A stretch of 45,156 nt of DNA from Desulfurobacterium atlanticum (GCF_900188395.1 NZ_FZOB01000014.1:1-45156), one strand, 5' to 3'; positions 19,001 to 26,634 are shown, counted from the stretch's first letter. The notes: generated by a model from the sequence alone, not told the origin. A program made the numbers and translations.

Positions 19001-19296
19001 ATTGTATCCCCTGCATTTAAAACAACAGCATTTGGAGAAGTTTCTCTCAATTCTTTTATTTTTGCTATTGCTCTTGGAAGTCCCCCCATTTCCACATAGG
19101 TTTTTGTGCCATTTAGATAAAGGCTGAAACTTTCTTCATCGAGGTGGGAATGAATGTCGTTCATGTGGACGAAAGTAACTTTAAAATTTTCAGAAGTTTC
19201 GGTAGTAGTTGTTGAAGTATCACTTCCACCGCCACAGCTTCCAACTAAGATAAGACCTGACAATAAGACAGGAATATAAAATTTTTTCGATCGCAT
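16060..19296 (-). CDS. Lipoprotein 5'-nucleotidase/2',3'-cyclic phosphodiesterase fused to a choice-of-anchor I domain
   Basis: This is a large exported protein (1078 aa). The signal peptide ends in the lipobox LVGSC with C21 as the lipidated residue, followed by a Gly/Ser/Thr linker. Residues about 38-320 are a calcineurin-type phosphatase (VTFVHMNDIHSHLD, NAGDTIVGS, GNHEFDDG, ILVSHFGM-like and DSHS). Residues about 375-585 are the 5'-nucleotidase C-terminal substrate domain (NAGGVRIAIDEG, LPFSNTLYTLEMTG, NSYIASGKDGY). Residues about 605-1078 form a propeller-like choice-of-anchor I domain (ANEGEPNDDYTFDPEGTVG, PDGIATYIV, TANEGDGRDYDGY, PEGVAIGEI). It probably salvages phosphate or nucleosides from extracellular nucleotides at the cell surface. 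Start and ribosome site lie in an inverted repeat. Confidence 0.9.
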   Translation of the reverse strand: MRSKKFYIPVLLSGLILVGSCGGGSDTSTTTTETSENFKVTFVHMNDIHSHLDEESFSLYLNGTKTYVEMGGLPRAIAKIKELRETSPNAVVLNAGDTIVGSLYYVLFKGNATAELLNLIDWDAITIGNHEFDDGNEGLKSYLDKLNATVVSANIVPQESSVLNGYWKPYKIVERNGEKIGIIGIGYAQKTHDSSNPGDDIDFLDEKETAEKYIEELKEQGINKIVLVSHFGMENDINLAKELDDVDVIIDGDSHSLLGNYTDYGLSSQFNSYPIVIEREDGTKACIASAWQYSYAVGKLDVEFDREGKVIQCSGTDTILLGDTFLQKDADGNKTEVDNETRAKIIEIINNSNGKLEIVDPDPTAQAVLDKYSQQINELKNLTIGVSKEFLGHNRIPGDKYDGVSELNEHGSEIAPLVAKSFYEKVDDADLAIQNAGGVRIAIDEGNITVGEVYDLLPFSNTLYTLEMTGAEIKQVLEDAITNFEDNGGSTGSFPYAYGIRYEVDLSQPKNQRISNLEIMDRVTGEWQAIDESKMYKVVTNSYIASGKDGYITFGEVLSERGGTDTYFGYAETFIDYIKALNAEGKELEALPLEEKPIQKFTGDTLKLLSTINGTESSSEINAYDADTKRLFVTNGANDTLDIFDVSNITSPTLIKSIDITAYGDGINSVAVKNGKVAVAIEVVDATDDSKQERGKIVIFDVDGNFKKEIEVGYLPDMVTFNEDGSKIIVANEGEPNDDYTFDPEGTVGIINTSDYSYTELDFGNITLTPADDGTPVRLGGTPSDNQTKDLEPEYVAVSGNYAYVTLQENNAIAKIDLGNLAIDYVKSLGRKSYTPGNYTIDIEENGKIEMKNFNGLFALYQPDGIATYIVDGKTYLVTANEGDGRDYDGYSDEEKIKKIDLDSSIAADYEDDNDLKVMTDLGDTDNDGEYEELYAFGGRSFAIWDESGNLVWDSGDELSKIVKAKEPELFNHDDGEMDGRSGNKGVEPEGVAIGEINGKIYAFIALERQCSIVVYDISDPENPQFVYYLPEFTKGNKAPEGITFVPADKSPNGKPLLIVSFEESGTTAIYEVNIETE

Positions 19297-19336
19297 TCTG
19301 GCAACCTCCTTAAAAAGTTTTGAAGTTGCCAGAATG
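19294..19336 (-). promoter_or_regulatory. Perfect 12-bp inverted repeat enclosing the SD and start codon of the 5'-nucleotidase gene
   Basis: CATTCTGGCAAC (19294-19305) is perfectly complementary to GTTGCCAGAATG (19325-19336). In the mRNA the 3' arm contains the initiating AUG and the last base of the Shine-Dalgarno sequence AAGGAGG; the remainder of the SD lies at the 3' end of the 19-base loop. Folding would hide the start codon in 12 continuous pairs. It could be an RNA switch or thermometer, or a dyad bound by a repressor on DNA. Confidence 0.7.
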
Positions 19337-19412
19337 ATAGTAATTTGGTGCTGAAAATTAGTAAAGATTGTTAAGGATTAAAGTATAGAATTTCCAAATT
19401 AGATTAGAGTAG

Positions 19413-19709
19413 TTATAGATTTTCTTTAAGTTTTTTTACCTTTTTATCCATGGTTAAATTCACATCCCTTCTCTCATCTATTCTTATTGTTGTCATCACC
19501 CTTAATGCACCTTTTTCAAAAGGGCGTTTATGAATTTTAAGAGCAAGAGCCATTAATTCTTCCACGTCTCCCTGGACAATTACCCCCATAGCAGTTAGCT
19601 GAAAGTTGTATCCTTCCTCTTTTAAAATTTTATAGGCATAAGATACAAACTCACTTACACACGGATTTCCTGTTCCTACAGGAACAACTGAAATTTCCAT
19701 TACAGCCAT
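19413..19709 (-). CDS. UPF0045 / MTH1187-family thiamine-binding protein
   Basis: The 98-aa protein matches the small ferredoxin-fold family that binds thiamine-like ligands: EISVVPVGTGNPCVSEFVSY at the start, NFQLTAMGVIVQGDVEELM in the middle, and RVMTTIRIDERRD near the end. Structural family members form tetramers; the cellular role is uncertain. The start at 19709 overlaps the stop of the DUF151 gene by one base (TAATG), and GAGGAAGAG lies upstream; a second ATG three codons later is also possible. It is the last gene of the OmpA-miaB-DUF151 operon. Confidence 0.85.
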   Translation of the reverse strand: MAVMEISVVPVGTGNPCVSEFVSYAYKILKEEGYNFQLTAMGVIVQGDVEELMALALKIHKRPFEKGALRVMTTIRIDERRDVNLTMDKKVKKLKENL

Positions 19710-20194
19710 TACTCTTCCTCATCAAATATGTATTTTAGAAGTTTCTCAAGCTCTCTCTTCTGCTGTGGAGAGTATGGAGAGTTCTCTTCTTTTAGCTTGA
19801 TTAAACATGCTTTTTCAATTATCTCTTTCGTAACGAATATAGGAGCTCCTGTTCTAACTGCTATGTTTATAGAATCACTCGGTCGGGCATCAATTTTAAC
19901 AATTTCCCCATCTTTTCTTTTTATAAATATAGAAGCAAAATAAATCCCTTTATCAAACTGATTAATAACAACCTTTTCCACTTCACCATCAAGAGATGCT
20001 ATTACATTACAGATGAGGTCATAAGGGAAAGGTCGTGGTGGAACAGCTCCAAGTAAGCAGTTTTCGAGAAGCTCAGCTTCATAATCTCCTATCCAGATGG
20101 GTATTGCAAAGTTTTCATCTGTATTTCCAAGAATTATCATCGGCAGACCAGTAAACTTGTCATGTGTGACACTTATAACCGATACCTCTACCAT
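19709..20194 (-). CDS. Bifunctional nuclease (DUF151/BFN) family protein
   Basis: The 161-aa protein carries the DUF151 domain over about residues 1-130. It has LPMIILGNTDENFAIPIWIG at the start, the PRPFPYDLI segment, and the conserved KIDARPSDSINIAVRTGAPIF, followed by a charged C-terminal helix (QQKRELEKLLKYIFDEEE). Plant and bacterial members have reported DNase/RNase activity; the bacterial role is not well defined. It lies 2 bases downstream of miaB and overlaps the UPF0045 gene by one base. Confidence 0.88.
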   Translation of the reverse strand: MVEVSVISVTHDKFTGLPMIILGNTDENFAIPIWIGDYEAELLENCLLGAVPPRPFPYDLICNVIASLDGEVEKVVINQFDKGIYFASIFIKRKDGEIVKIDARPSDSINIAVRTGAPIFVTKEIIEKACLIKLKEENSPYSPQQKRELEKLLKYIFDEEE

Positions 20195-20196
20195 CT

Positions 20197-21522
20197 CTAC
20201 ACTCCTGCAGGTTGTTTTATTTTCCCGATTAAATAAAATGGCGTAACTTCATCTATCTCAACCGTTATCAGTTTACCTATTAAAGAATCATCTCTATCTA
20301 TAATTGCAATTTTGTTTGTTCTTGTTCTTCCTGTTAACTTATCAGGATTGTTGGAACTTATCCCTTCAACAAGAATTTCAACATCTTCCCCTTTAAGTTT
20401 TTCATTTTTCTTAAGAGCTTGTTTTTTGAGAATTTCGTTAATTATTCTGAGCCTTCTGTTTTTTTCCTCTTTTGAAACATCATCTTTAAACTTAAAGGCT
20501 TTTGTCAAAGGTCTTGGAGAATACTCGAAAACAAATGCCTGGTCGTATTTGACACTCTCTATCAGGCTTACTGTTTCTTCAAAATCTTTCTCAGTTTCAC
20601 CCGGAAATCCAACTATAAAGTCCCCTGAAATAGCTATATCAGGTACTTCTGTTTTGAGCATATCTATTTTTTCAAGATACTCTTCCCGTGTATAACCTCT
20701 GTTCATTTTTTCAAGTATTCTGTTTGACCCGCTCTGAGGAGGAAGATGAACATATTCACACACCTTTGGAATTTCTTTAATAGCTTTAACTATTGAATAA
20801 TCAAAACCTGCAGGATGAGATGTTGTAAATCTAATTCTTTCAATTCCATCAACTTCAGCCACCATATAAAGAATATCTGACAGAGTATATTTATCATATT
20901 TATAAAAATCAACATTCTGACCTAAAAGATGAATCTCTTTAACTCCTCTGGCAGCAAGACCTTGAACTTCCTTAAGAATTTCTTCTGGCGGAACACTTCT
21001 TTCCCTGCCTCTTACATAAGGCACTATACAGTAAGTGCAGAACCTATTGCAACCCCTCTGGATAGTTACATACCCTATGTAAGGATTGTTAAGATATGGA
21101 GAGATTGAAGGGATTATTTTTCCTTCATCTTCAAAATAGTGGTTTACTATCTCTTTAACTTTTTCTCCTTTAATAGCTTTTTCAAGAAACTCGGAAACTT
21201 TAAAGAAATTGAACGTTCCCATAAGAATATCAACGTAAGGATACTTATTCACTATATAATCTGCATCCTTTTGAGGAACACATCCTGTTACAACTACAAC
21301 AGCTTCAGTTTTTTTCTTTTTTATCTTTTTAAGCTCACCTATAAAGCTAAACGCTTTGTTATCAGGTTTTGCCCTTACACTACAGGTATTTACAACTATA
21401 ACATCTGCCTCTTCAATGGAATCGGTTTTAACATATCCATTTTCCGCCAGAATACCGGCTATCTTTTCAGAATCATTTACGTTCATTTGACAACCAAAAG
21501 TTTTAATAAAAAACTTTTTCAT
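20197..21522 (-). CDS. miaB: tRNA-2-methylthio-N6-dimethylallyladenosine synthase MiaB
   Basis: MiaB adds a methylthio group to i6A37 of tRNAs that read codons starting with U. The 441-aa protein has all domains: N-terminal UPF0004 with cluster cysteines C11 (TFGCQMN), C47 (NTCSVR) and C81 (TGCVPQ); radical SAM CX3CX2C at C157, C161 and C164 (RGCNRFCTYC); SPHxG-type segments such as LPPQSGSNRILEKMNRGYTR; and a C-terminal TRAM domain (about 370-435). The start overlaps the OmpA gene by 4 bases. NTCSVRAKP and VPYVRGRERS support MiaB rather than RimO or MtaB. Confidence 0.95.
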   Translation of the reverse strand: MKKFFIKTFGCQMNVNDSEKIAGILAENGYVKTDSIEEADVIVVNTCSVRAKPDNKAFSFIGELKKIKKKKTEAVVVVTGCVPQKDADYIVNKYPYVDILMGTFNFFKVSEFLEKAIKGEKVKEIVNHYFEDEGKIIPSISPYLNNPYIGYVTIQRGCNRFCTYCIVPYVRGRERSVPPEEILKEVQGLAARGVKEIHLLGQNVDFYKYDKYTLSDILYMVAEVDGIERIRFTTSHPAGFDYSIVKAIKEIPKVCEYVHLPPQSGSNRILEKMNRGYTREEYLEKIDMLKTEVPDIAISGDFIVGFPGETEKDFEETVSLIESVKYDQAFVFEYSPRPLTKAFKFKDDVSKEEKNRRLRIINEILKKQALKKNEKLKGEDVEILVEGISSNNPDKLTGRTRTNKIAIIDRDDSLIGKLITVEIDEVTPFYLIGKIKQPAGV

Positions 21523-22262
21523 CTTGCTTCACACACCCTATCAACTATTGCTTCAGGAGGATATATGTAAAACTCAACTCTTCTATTCAAGGCTCTTCCT
21601 TCCACAGAACTGTTTGGTGCTATAGGATTCTTATCTCCGCACCCTTTTGCAAGTATATTACCACTGCTTATTCCAAGTCTTTGCAAATAACTTCTAATAA
21701 CTTCAGCCCTCTTTTCTGTAATATAGGAATTAAACTGCGCGCTGCCACTATTATCAAAGTAAGTTGCGATTACTATCAGATATTTCCCAAAATTTTTTGC
21801 TAAGCTATCAAGAAGCTTTGTATTTTTAATATTTTCTCTGTTAATTTCAAAAATGTATGAGTCTTTAACAACTATCCTGACTTTGTCAGGTTCTTCAAAA
21901 AGAACAAACTTTCTATTTTTTATCTCAACTGGAAACATTGGATATACAGGAACAACCTCAACTCCCGTTTCTTTTTTAAAATTTTCAACCTCTTTTTTCA
22001 AAACATAATCTGTAAGTTTAAATTTTGGAGACTGGTGAATTGAATTTTTAAGAACCTTCACAGTTAAAGGTTCTGCAGGTTTTTTTGACTTTACCAATTG
22101 CTTCTTTTCTAAAGGTTTCTCAGGTGCAACATTTTCTTTTTTCACTTCCGTTTGATATTTTTCTGGTTTAGCTGGAATCACTGTTTCTGTTTGCTTAACA
22201 CATCCTGAAATAGAAACTGCCGTTGATACTACAAACAATAATGGTAAAATTTTAATCCTCAC
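21519..22262 (-). CDS. OmpA-family peptidoglycan-associated lipoprotein
   Basis: The 247-aa lipoprotein has a signal peptide ending in the lipobox SISGC (C21), a Lys/Pro/Glu-rich linker (about 30-75), and a C-terminal OmpA-like domain (about 150-240). That domain has YFDNSGSAQFNSYITEKRAE and GCGDKNPIAPN followed by RALNRRVEFYI, the peptidoglycan-binding signature. Residues about 75-145 do not match a domain I recognise. The start is GTG at 22262, preceded by GGAGGG. It heads the minus-strand operon with miaB (4-base overlap) and is divergent from proA. Confidence 0.85.
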   Translation of the reverse strand: MRIKILPLLFVVSTAVSISGCVKQTETVIPAKPEKYQTEVKKENVAPEKPLEKKQLVKSKKPAEPLTVKVLKNSIHQSPKFKLTDYVLKKEVENFKKETGVEVVPVYPMFPVEIKNRKFVLFEEPDKVRIVVKDSYIFEINRENIKNTKLLDSLAKNFGKYLIVIATYFDNSGSAQFNSYITEKRAEVIRSYLQRLGISSGNILAKGCGDKNPIAPNSSVEGRALNRRVEFYIYPPEAIVDRVCEAR

Positions 22263-22292
22263 AAATCCCTCCAGTGAGAAATAGCTGTAATT

Positions 22293-22321
22293 AATTTAAA
22301 ACTTTATAGGGAGGATATCAA
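22293..22321 (-). promoter_or_regulatory. Putative promoter of the OmpA-miaB operon
   Basis: On the minus strand TTGATA (22321-22316) and TAAATT (22298-22293) are 17 bases apart, about 31 bases before the GTG start of the lipoprotein gene. The -35 box overlaps the proA start codon, so the two divergent units would share control sequence. The -10 box matches four of six bases. Confidence 0.35.
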
Positions 22322-23568
22322 TGGAGATAAGAGAAATTGCACAGAAAGCAAAGAAAGTGAGCTTTGGCTTAACAAGCATATCAACAGAAATCAAAAACAG
22401 AACTCTCTTGACTGCTGCAAAGTTAATTGATGAAAAAAGAGCGTTAATTAAAATGGAAAATGAGAAAGATTTAAAAACAGCCGAAGAGAAAGGTTTATCT
22501 AAAGCAATGATAGACAGACTCCTGCTTAACGACAAGAGAATTAAAGGAATGATTGATGTTCTTTACGATGTTGCCAAAATGGAAGATCCTGTTGGTTCTG
22601 TTATAAAAATGTGGAAACGGCCTAACGGATTGAAAATAGGTAAGATGAGAGTTCCCCTTGGAGTTGTAGGAATAATATATGAGTCAAGACCAAATGTTAC
22701 TGTGGAGGCAGCATCCCTTTGCATAAAAAGTTCAAACGCAATAATCTTAAAAGGTGGAAAGGAAGCTATAAATTCTAACAGGATTCTTGTTAACATTTTA
22801 AAGGAAGCTGCTGACATAGAAGGTTTTCCTCCTGAAGCTATCCAGTTTGTTGATTCAACAGATAGGAGTGTTGTGAAAGAGATGGTTCAGCTTGATGAAT
22901 ATATAGATGTGATAATACCAAGGGGTGGTGAAGGCCTCATAAGATTTGTAGCTGAAAATTCCCGCATTCCTGTTATAAAACACTATAAAGGTGTATGCCA
23001 TGTGTATGTTGATAAATTTGCAGATTTAGAGAAAGCGTGGGACATCTGCTTTAATGCTAAAGTCCAAAGACCTGGCGTGTGCAACGCGATGGAAACGATG
23101 CTTGTTCACAGTGAAATAGCAGACGGCTTCATGCCTGAGATGATAAGAAGATTTAAGAAAGCAGGAGTTGAACTGAGAGGTTGTGAAAGAGCAAGAAGTT
23201 ATGACAGTAAATATATCAAGCCAGCTACAGAAGAGGACTGGTATGCCGAATACCTTGACCTTATTTTAGCTGTTAGAATAGTTGATTCTCTTGAAGAAGC
23301 TATAAACCATATCAACACTTACGGTTCTCACCACAGTGATGCAATCGTTACAGAAAATTACACAAATGGAATGAGATTTTTAAGTGATGTTGACTCTGCT
23401 GCCGTTTACATAAACGCTTCAACAAGATTTACAGACGGAAATGTGTTTGGGCTTGGAGCGGAGATGGGAATTTCAACAGATAAAATTCATGTAAGAGGAC
23501 CTATGGGACTTGAAGATTTAACAATTCCAAAATACATAATTTTTGGTGATGGTCAGGTAAGGGAGTAA
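22321..23568 (+). CDS. proA: Glutamate-5-semialdehyde dehydrogenase (gamma-glutamyl phosphate reductase)
   Basis: ProA reduces glutamyl-5-phosphate to glutamate semialdehyde with NADPH in proline synthesis. The 415-aa protein has the family length and motifs: MRVPLGVVGIIYESRPNVT, IILKGGKEAINSN, IIPRGGEGLIRFV, the catalytic cysteine in RPGVCNAMETM, and GLGAEMGISTDKIHVRGPMG near the end. GGAGG lies 8 bases before the ATG. proB is not in the window. A small membrane-protein gene begins 3 bases after the stop. Confidence 0.96.
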   Translation: MEIREIAQKAKKVSFGLTSISTEIKNRTLLTAAKLIDEKRALIKMENEKDLKTAEEKGLSKAMIDRLLLNDKRIKGMIDVLYDVAKMEDPVGSVIKMWKRPNGLKIGKMRVPLGVVGIIYESRPNVTVEAASLCIKSSNAIILKGGKEAINSNRILVNILKEAADIEGFPPEAIQFVDSTDRSVVKEMVQLDEYIDVIIPRGGEGLIRFVAENSRIPVIKHYKGVCHVYVDKFADLEKAWDICFNAKVQRPGVCNAMETMLVHSEIADGFMPEMIRRFKKAGVELRGCERARSYDSKYIKPATEEDWYAEYLDLILAVRIVDSLEEAINHINTYGSHHSDAIVTENYTNGMRFLSDVDSAAVYINASTRFTDGNVFGLGAEMGISTDKIHVRGPMGLEDLTIPKYIIFGDGQVRE

Positions 23569-23571
23569 TTT

Positions 23572-23685
23572 ATGAGAGAACAGATATTTAACTATATATT
23601 TCTTTTTTTAATTGCAGTATTTCTTATAAACATTTTCATCTGGGTTCCTGTAACCCTTTACAAAAAATTTAAAGGTAAGAAATGA
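23572..23685 (+). CDS. Small 37-aa single-pass membrane protein
   Basis: This short frame reads MREQIFNYIFLFLIAVF and onward, with one hydrophobic helix (about residues 6-28) and a basic tail (YKKFKGKK). GGGAG lies 6 bases before the ATG. It begins 3 bases after proA and its stop overlaps the nadD start (ATGA at 23682-23685), so it is packed exactly like a real operon gene. I do not recognise a family. Small single-helix proteins with basic ends can sit in or regulate larger membrane complexes, but nothing here names a partner. Confidence 0.6.
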   Translation: MREQIFNYIFLFLIAVFLINIFIWVPVTLYKKFKGKK

Positions 23686-24308
23686 AAGAGGCTCTTTTTG
23701 GAGGAAGCTTTAATCCTGTTCACATAGGACATCTCGTAATTGCACGGGATGTCCTTGAATCTTTTGGCTTTGACAAAATTGTTTTTGTTCCTGCTAAAAT
23801 TCAGCCGTTAAAAGGTAAACTTTCCCTTCCTTCCTCTTTAAGGTTAAAGCTCCTTGAAACAGCAACAGCAGATATTGAATATTTCTCTGTGTGGGATTAT
23901 GAAATCAGGAAAGACGGAGTCTCCTACACGGTTGATACTTTAAAAGAGTATGTAAGGATAAAAGGGAAACAACCTGTCTTTATTATGGGTGGTGATTCCT
24001 TTAGCTCTTTACATTTATGGAAATCTCCAGAGAAAATTCTTGAGATAGCAAAGATAATTGTTGTCAAAAGACCCGGAAGAGAGATTGATATTAGCAAACT
24101 GCTTGGTGAAATAGGTGTAAAGAAAGTTGTTAAATTCTCAACCGTTAAAGAGAAAAACTCTTTAAGCGAGGCCGATATATTTGTTCTTGACGGCAGATTG
24201 ATTGAAATAAGCTCCACCGAAATAAGAAAACGTCTTGAAGAGAAAAAAGATATTAGATTTCTTGTTCCAGATAGGTGTATTTCTTTACTAAAACAGTTTT
24301 ATTCCTGA
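23682..24308 (+). CDS. nadD: Nicotinate-nucleotide adenylyltransferase
   Basis: NadD joins nicotinate mononucleotide and ATP to form deamido-NAD in NAD synthesis. The 208-aa protein begins with FGGSFNPVHIGHLVIARD, holding the nucleotidyltransferase HxGH motif (HIGH), and has FVPAKIQPLKG, FIMGGDSFSSLHLW and the C-terminal ISSTEIRKR motif. The start overlaps the small membrane-protein stop (ATGA). Length and motifs are normal. Confidence 0.95.
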   Translation: MKEALFGGSFNPVHIGHLVIARDVLESFGFDKIVFVPAKIQPLKGKLSLPSSLRLKLLETATADIEYFSVWDYEIRKDGVSYTVDTLKEYVRIKGKQPVFIMGGDSFSSLHLWKSPEKILEIAKIIVVKRPGREIDISKLLGEIGVKKVVKFSTVKEKNSLSEADIFVLDGRLIEISSTEIRKRLEEKKDIRFLVPDRCISLLKQFYS

Positions 24309-24317
24309 TTAAAAAGG

Positions 24318-26375
24318 ATGGATATTAACATGAAGCCATTATCGGAAGAGATTTTAAAAGCGATAGAGAATAAAAAAGAAAAAATAGCTCTTAAAGAAGG
24401 TAGCTATAAGTTGGACGGTTTAATTAAACTAAAATCTTCTTTAAAAATAAAAGGAGAAGGAAAAGATAAAACTGTTATTGAAATAGACATTCTTTTTTCG
24501 GGTAATCATCAAGTTGAAATTCAAGATACTACCTTAAAGGTAAGAAGATTTATTTCCAATAAAAATATCAGAACAGAAAATGCTGACTTCATCTGTGATG
24601 AAACAATAACTTCCATAGCCACATCTGTTGAAGAATTTAAAAAACTATTAAAAGAAAAAACCGACCAAATATGGCTGACAGAAGGGATATTCAAAGTTGA
24701 TAAACTTTACATTCGTTCAAATCTAATTGGGGAAGGTAAGGATAAAACAAAAATAGTGGCAGAAGAATCAGTGGTGGAAAATGTTACACTTGAATCTTTA
24801 ACCTTAGAAGCAGAAACTTTCACGGAAAAGGAAAAATTCAAGTCCAAAGATATCAATCTTGCATTTAGAACACTTCTTATTAAAAAAGATTTCCTTGAAA
24901 AAGAAGTGGACGATAGATTTTTAAAACATCTTAAAGTGGACAAAGATGGAACTTTGTATGCTTCTGATGGTTATTTCCTTTATGCTTTAAATAAAGCTAA
25001 AACTTTAAAATGGAAATTTCCTTTGGAGCATATTAATAGCTCTTTTAAAGTCAAATATCCTGAAAACCTGAAAGTCCTGTTAAAAATCGTATTTAAAGAA
25101 TGCAAATCTTTTTCTAAACGGAAATTGGAAGAATTAACAAAGAAAATACTTCCAGATGAAAAAGATTCTCTTGAATCCATTATTGGAGATGTGTTTGCGT
25201 CAAAAAATACTGAACATATTAAATATCTTTTTAAAAGGTTAAAACAACATAACTTTTATGAACTTGAAATTTCTAAAATTTTTGATTGGGAGACCTGTTT
25301 TAAGGATAAAGCCAGAATAAGTATTGGTGATGACGGTACAATCTATATTTTTCCAAGCTCCTATGCTTTTGCTATAAATCCAGATGGTTCTCCTAAGTGG
25401 AAAAACAATAGAGAACTTCTTAGAGATTTCTTTTTCTATATTGTTACTAAAGATACAATTTACTATTCAAGCAGATTTCTTCAAACATTGGCACTTAATT
25501 TAGACGGTTCTATTAAATGGAAGTTTAAGCACGATAAAGATGAAGAAATCAGAAAGTTGGAAATCGATTCTGAAGGCACTCTTTATGTCGTTACTGAAAC
25601 ATTACTATATGCTGTAAATCCTGACGGTTCCTTAAAATGGAAATTTAGTCCACAATTTCAAGAACCTGAGTTTCATATCTCTTTCACCGGAGATCAAATA
25701 ATTTCTGAAGATATAATATTTGACTTTAAAATCCTTGAAAAGGATAAAAAGAAAACAATTTATATATGCACAAGAAAATTTCTTTACTCTATAGATTCTA
25801 CAGGTAGAGTAAACTGGCAGTTTAAGATTGAAAACGGAAAACTTCCCACAAAATTGGAAATAGATAGAAAAAATAACACCGTTTATCTTCTTTCTTTTAA
25901 TGACGGGATTTATGCTCTTAACTTTGATGGATTACTGAAATGGAGGTTTAAAGAAGAAAGCTCAAAGAGTAATTACTTTGGTACATCCTGGGAATACATG
26001 CTACTTGGAAATGATGGAACTGTTTATACAACAGATACATTATCAGTTTACTCTATTGATTCTGAAGGATTTGTAAAATGGAAATTTTCTCCAGGCAAAG
26101 AAGATAGTATTGAAAGAATAGGAAAAATAGAGTTTAAAGATGATGGAAAGCTATTCGTTCTCACTAACGACAAACTATACCTTTTAAAAAATGACGGTCA
26201 TGTAAAATGGGAATTTCAACCTTCAATAAAAGAGCATGAATATCTTCAAAATTTAACAATTTTAAATAAAGATGCCGTGGCAGTTTTGATAAAAAAAGCC
26301 AACGAAAGTTCCTATTTATCAGAAAGCTTTGACTCATTTTCAAGCTATGTAATTTATACTGATACTGATTTTTAA
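24318..26375 (+). CDS. Cytosolic propeller-like protein with DGS-KWKF repeats and twin beta-helix-like N-terminal modules
   Basis: This 685-aa protein has no signal peptide or membrane segment. Residues about 5-180 contain two related modules, KEGSYKLDGLIKLKSSLKIKGEGKDKT (residues about 22-48) and a second copy TEGIFKVDKLYIRSNLIGEGKDKT (about 114-137), resembling the first coils of pectate-lyase-type beta-helices. Residues about 205-670 hold about eight repeats of the PQQ-like propeller type: DGT(L/I/V)Y, about ten residues, A(I/L/V)NxDGSxKWKF, for example YAVNPDGSLKWKFSP and YSIDSEGFVKWKFSP. An insertion rich in Lys and Glu (about 240-335) interrupts blades one and two. An ATG at 24330 is an alternative start, better spaced from AAGGAT. 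The function is unknown. It lies just before the CRISPR locus but is separated from it by a palindromic element and a promoter. Confidence 0.7.
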   Translation: MDINMKPLSEEILKAIENKKEKIALKEGSYKLDGLIKLKSSLKIKGEGKDKTVIEIDILFSGNHQVEIQDTTLKVRRFISNKNIRTENADFICDETITSIATSVEEFKKLLKEKTDQIWLTEGIFKVDKLYIRSNLIGEGKDKTKIVAEESVVENVTLESLTLEAETFTEKEKFKSKDINLAFRTLLIKKDFLEKEVDDRFLKHLKVDKDGTLYASDGYFLYALNKAKTLKWKFPLEHINSSFKVKYPENLKVLLKIVFKECKSFSKRKLEELTKKILPDEKDSLESIIGDVFASKNTEHIKYLFKRLKQHNFYELEISKIFDWETCFKDKARISIGDDGTIYIFPSSYAFAINPDGSPKWKNNRELLRDFFFYIVTKDTIYYSSRFLQTLALNLDGSIKWKFKHDKDEEIRKLEIDSEGTLYVVTETLLYAVNPDGSLKWKFSPQFQEPEFHISFTGDQIISEDIIFDFKILEKDKKKTIYICTRKFLYSIDSTGRVNWQFKIENGKLPTKLEIDRKNNTVYLLSFNDGIYALNFDGLLKWRFKEESSKSNYFGTSWEYMLLGNDGTVYTTDTLSVYSIDSEGFVKWKFSPGKEDSIERIGKIEFKDDGKLFVLTNDKLYLLKNDGHVKWEFQPSIKEHEYLQNLTILNKDAVAVLIKKANESSYLSESFDSFSSYVIYTDTDF

Positions 26376-26451
26376 ATGTTTTAACAAGAATTAGCGAATT
26401 TAAATCCCGATTTTTTCATTTAAAACTTTGCCTTTTGGGTTAAATGGGGAT

Positions 26452-26467
26452 ATTCCTGTTCAGGAAT
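26452..26467. repeat. Short perfect inverted repeat ATTCCTG-tt-CAGGAAT
   Basis: Seven-base arms with a 2-base centre lie between the propeller gene stop and the larger palindromic element. It could end the propeller transcript, although no T-run follows. It may be an outer part of the same mobile or structural element. Confidence 0.4.
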
Positions 26468-26482
26468 GATGCAACGCCATCT

Positions 26483-26626
26483 GAGGGTGTTTGAAAATTC
26501 TCATTTGTCTCTAAAAGATATTGAGATTCTTCGGCTGCAAAGCAGCCTCAGAATGATGATGAAAGTCATCCTGAGGGCAAAGCCCGAAGGATCTCTTAAA
26601 GTTAATAGCATTTTTCAAACACTCTC
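26483..26626. repeat. MITE-like nested palindromic element, 144 bp
   Basis: The outer arms are GAGGGTGTTTGAAAA (26483-26497) and TTTTCAAACACTCTC (26612-26626), 15 positions with one G-T pair. Inside are two inverted copies of a hairpin unit: GATTCTTCGGCTGCAAAGCA plus the following 12 bases, and about 50 bases downstream a unit from GTCATCCTGAGGG to CCCGAAGGATC. Each unit is itself a hairpin (CTTCGG/CCTCAG-type ends). Such CCTGAGG...CGAAGGATC palindromes occur as dispersed repeats in many bacterial genomes. No transposase is present. The open frames across it are not genes. It fills most of the 320-base gap before cas6. Confidence 0.65.
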
Positions 26627-26634
26627 GCGCTATC

